The notes under the pieces were generated by a model. The model had not been told where the DNA came from and made no database searches. It saw only the letters and a list, made by a program, of their open reading frames with translations. A DNA stretch of 6,253 nt from Methanohalobium sp046546175 (lineage in GTDB: Archaea > Halobacteriota > Methanosarcinia > Methanosarcinales > Methanosarcinaceae). The DNA is taken from the NCBI RefSeq assembly GCF_046546175.1, contig NZ_JBKGYF010000095.1:1-6253 (forward strand). The letters are read 5' to 3'. A program made the position numbers and the translations under genes. The first letter of the stretch is position 1. The number at the start of each line of letters is the position of its first letter. Below, one piece after another: positions 5,564-6,253 of this stretch.

Positions 5564-5660
5564 GTGAACTACCGCTGAGCTAAAGACTCAGCGGCTTCGG
5601 AAGAAGTTTGCTTTACTGACGTATGTTGCCGAAAAACCTTATTCTTCCAGGGGAGTTCAG
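5544..5660 (-). ncRNA. Predicted omegaRNA (TnpB guide RNA) with guide segment
   Basis: In IS605-group elements the RNA that guides TnpB comes from the 3' end of tnpB through the right end into flanking DNA. Here, on the minus strand, the tnpB 3' end is followed by the hairpin CCGCTGAG-7 nt-CTCAGCGG (5572-5594) and the terminus GGTAGTTCAC (5564-5573). About 20 guide bases from the disrupted gene (5544-5563, reading CACCGGTACAATACTTTGCA) would follow. The 5' boundary is not visible and is only approximate. Conservation of the same 43 bp at 988-1030 supports a functional structure. Confidence 0.5.
5564..5606 (-). repeat. Copy 2 of the IS605-group right end with hairpin
   Basis: Identical over 43 bp to 988-1030. 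The 8-bp stem (5572-5579 with 5587-5594) and 7-nt loop are preserved. The tnpB stop codon is only seven bases inside. Confidence 0.88.
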
Positions 5661-6253
5661 ATCCCCACTATCGATTATCCCTGTGAGGGAATCACCGAGT
5701 ACCTTTCTCAAGATGTTCAATGCTACATTAATATCGGCATTGATCAGTCTACCTGTAGATGACTGGAAGATTCCACGTTTCGATCTCTTACCAAGATACT
5801 TCTTATGTTTTCTAATGGGTTCTAAAGCCAGTGCATCTACCTTGCTGGTATATGCCTCATCTACTTCATGATACTTGATACCGTGGTATTCACATTTAGA
5901 AGCTAATTTCTGTTTAAATCTGGCAAATGGTATAGTCTGAAAGTTCTGGGTGTTTTCTTTACCGATGTTCTGTTCCTGTTTGATTTCTTTGAGTTCTCCG
6001 ATTATGATATTGCCGATTTGATTTTCCAGACAGTGTTTAACGATGTGATTAACACACTGGTTCATGAAATCGTTTATCTTCCAGAACCTTTTATTAGAGA
6101 ATCTATCCATTTTGATTCCATTATCTACATTCTGTTTATCGTAGACTGACTGCAACCTGCTCTTCTCCTTGTTCCACCAGCGGTTATAAGATTTGATACC
6201 CCTGCCGTCCAGTATGAAGGCAGTCCCACTGGTCGTTACGCAGGTTGCAAAGT
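5613..6253 (-). CDS. tnpB: RNA-guided nuclease TnpB (IS605 OrfB family), C-terminal part
   Basis: The reading frame is open to the window edge, so 212 C-terminal residues are visible. TnpB is an RNA-guided RuvC nuclease that cuts DNA to retain its own transposon. Visible landmarks: FATCVTTSGTAFILDGRGIK and SYNRWWNKEKSRLQSVYDKQ, which follow the first RuvC aspartate (outside the window); IIIGEL (82-87) as RuvC-II; DEAYTSK near 134; and NADINVALNIL with D173 as RuvC-III. The region between YTS and NAD normally carries a CxxC...CxxC zinc finger. Here it reads LALEPIRKHKKYLGKRSKRG and FQSSTGRL, with no cysteines; I recall a whole methanogen clade of this type with TSKC at the first position, changed to TSKV here. 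The RuvC-II glutamate is one position off the common IEDL. No frameshift is seen, so it may be active. A start at TTG 6155 would lack essential parts and is not real. Confidence 0.92.
   Translation of the reverse strand, partial: FATCVTTSGTAFILDGRGIKSYNRWWNKEKSRLQSVYDKQNVDNGIKMDRFSNKRFWKINDFMNQCVNHIVKHCLENQIGNIIIGELKEIKQEQNIGKENTQNFQTIPFARFKQKLASKCEYHGIKYHEVDEAYTSKVDALALEPIRKHKKYLGKRSKRGIFQSSTGRLINADINVALNILRKVLGDSLTGIIDSGDLNSPGRIRFFGNIRQ

Larger units (their letters stand above)
5564..6253 (-). mobile_element. IS605-group, TnpB-only (IS1341-type) insertion sequence, right part
   Basis: The right end is set at 5564 because the 43 bp 5564-5606 recur exactly at 988-1030 in unrelated flanking DNA, and the terminal ten bases recur inverted at 1120-1129. 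Inward lies tnpB on the minus strand. The left end, and any tnpA, lie outside the window. The insertion splits the binding-protein gene after codon 303 plus one base. No target duplication is expected for this group. Confidence 0.88.

Noticed and set aside
4810..5583. A separate gene starting at ATG 4810
   Set aside because: The same frame extends upstream to the TAA at 4741 with conserved EF-hand-like sequence, and the end after 5563 is IS sequence. It is a fragment of one broken gene.
5542..6253. GTTGCAAAGT occurs at 5542-5551 and at the right edge (6244-6253), suggesting a duplication or a guide match
   Set aside because: Only ten bases; several such pairs are expected by chance in a window this size, and the second copy encodes a conserved part of TnpB.

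Overview
The window (about 60% A+T) looks like the chromosome of a methanogenic archaeon, most likely Methanosarcinaceae. The reasons are the gene set (CooC-type nickel ATPase, a small S-layer-duplication-like surface protein, PGF-CTERM-type C-termini, a dockerin-like/Fe3+-B12-type binding protein), archaeal TATA boxes, GGAGGTG-type ribosome binding sites with GTG starts, and a TnpB-only IS605-group element. The assignment rests on family recognition, not on a database search.

Left part (1-1200): the N-terminal half of an ABC transporter ATPase runs off the left edge on the minus strand. Behind it is a 67-aa Cys/His-rich small protein, also minus. A divergent promoter region separates it from a tiny Cys-containing plus-strand ORF. 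That ORF is split by a 142-bp element (988-1129) whose left 43 bp are identical to the right end of the TnpB element at the other side of the window, and whose right end is a degenerate inverted copy of the same end.

Middle (1200-5563): a minus-strand winged-helix regulator stands divergent, across 383 bp of A+T-rich control region, from a plus-strand operon. The operon runs: small secreted S-layer-like protein (1874-2344), SAM methyltransferase (2373-3224), CooC/MinD-type ATPase overlapping it by 4 bp (3221-3985), secreted PGF-CTERM-type protein (4044-4654), and ABC-transporter metal-chelate/corrinoid binding protein (4654 onward). The gene set suggests capture and handling of a metal or metal-cofactor, perhaps nickel or a corrinoid; the substrate is inference.

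Right part (5564-6253): an IS605-group, TnpB-only (IS1341-type) element is inserted in the binding-protein gene, with its tnpB on the minus strand and open at the window edge. The RE hairpin and the presumed omegaRNA lie at 5564-5606, and the guide would be read from the disrupted gene.

The most notable point is that the last two operon genes carry three independent lesions: a one-base frameshift in an A6 tract just after the start codon, an in-frame TAA just after the signal peptide, and the IS insertion. The surface and uptake part of the operon therefore appears to be decaying (or, for the A-tract, possibly switchable), while the two cytoplasmic enzyme genes remain intact.
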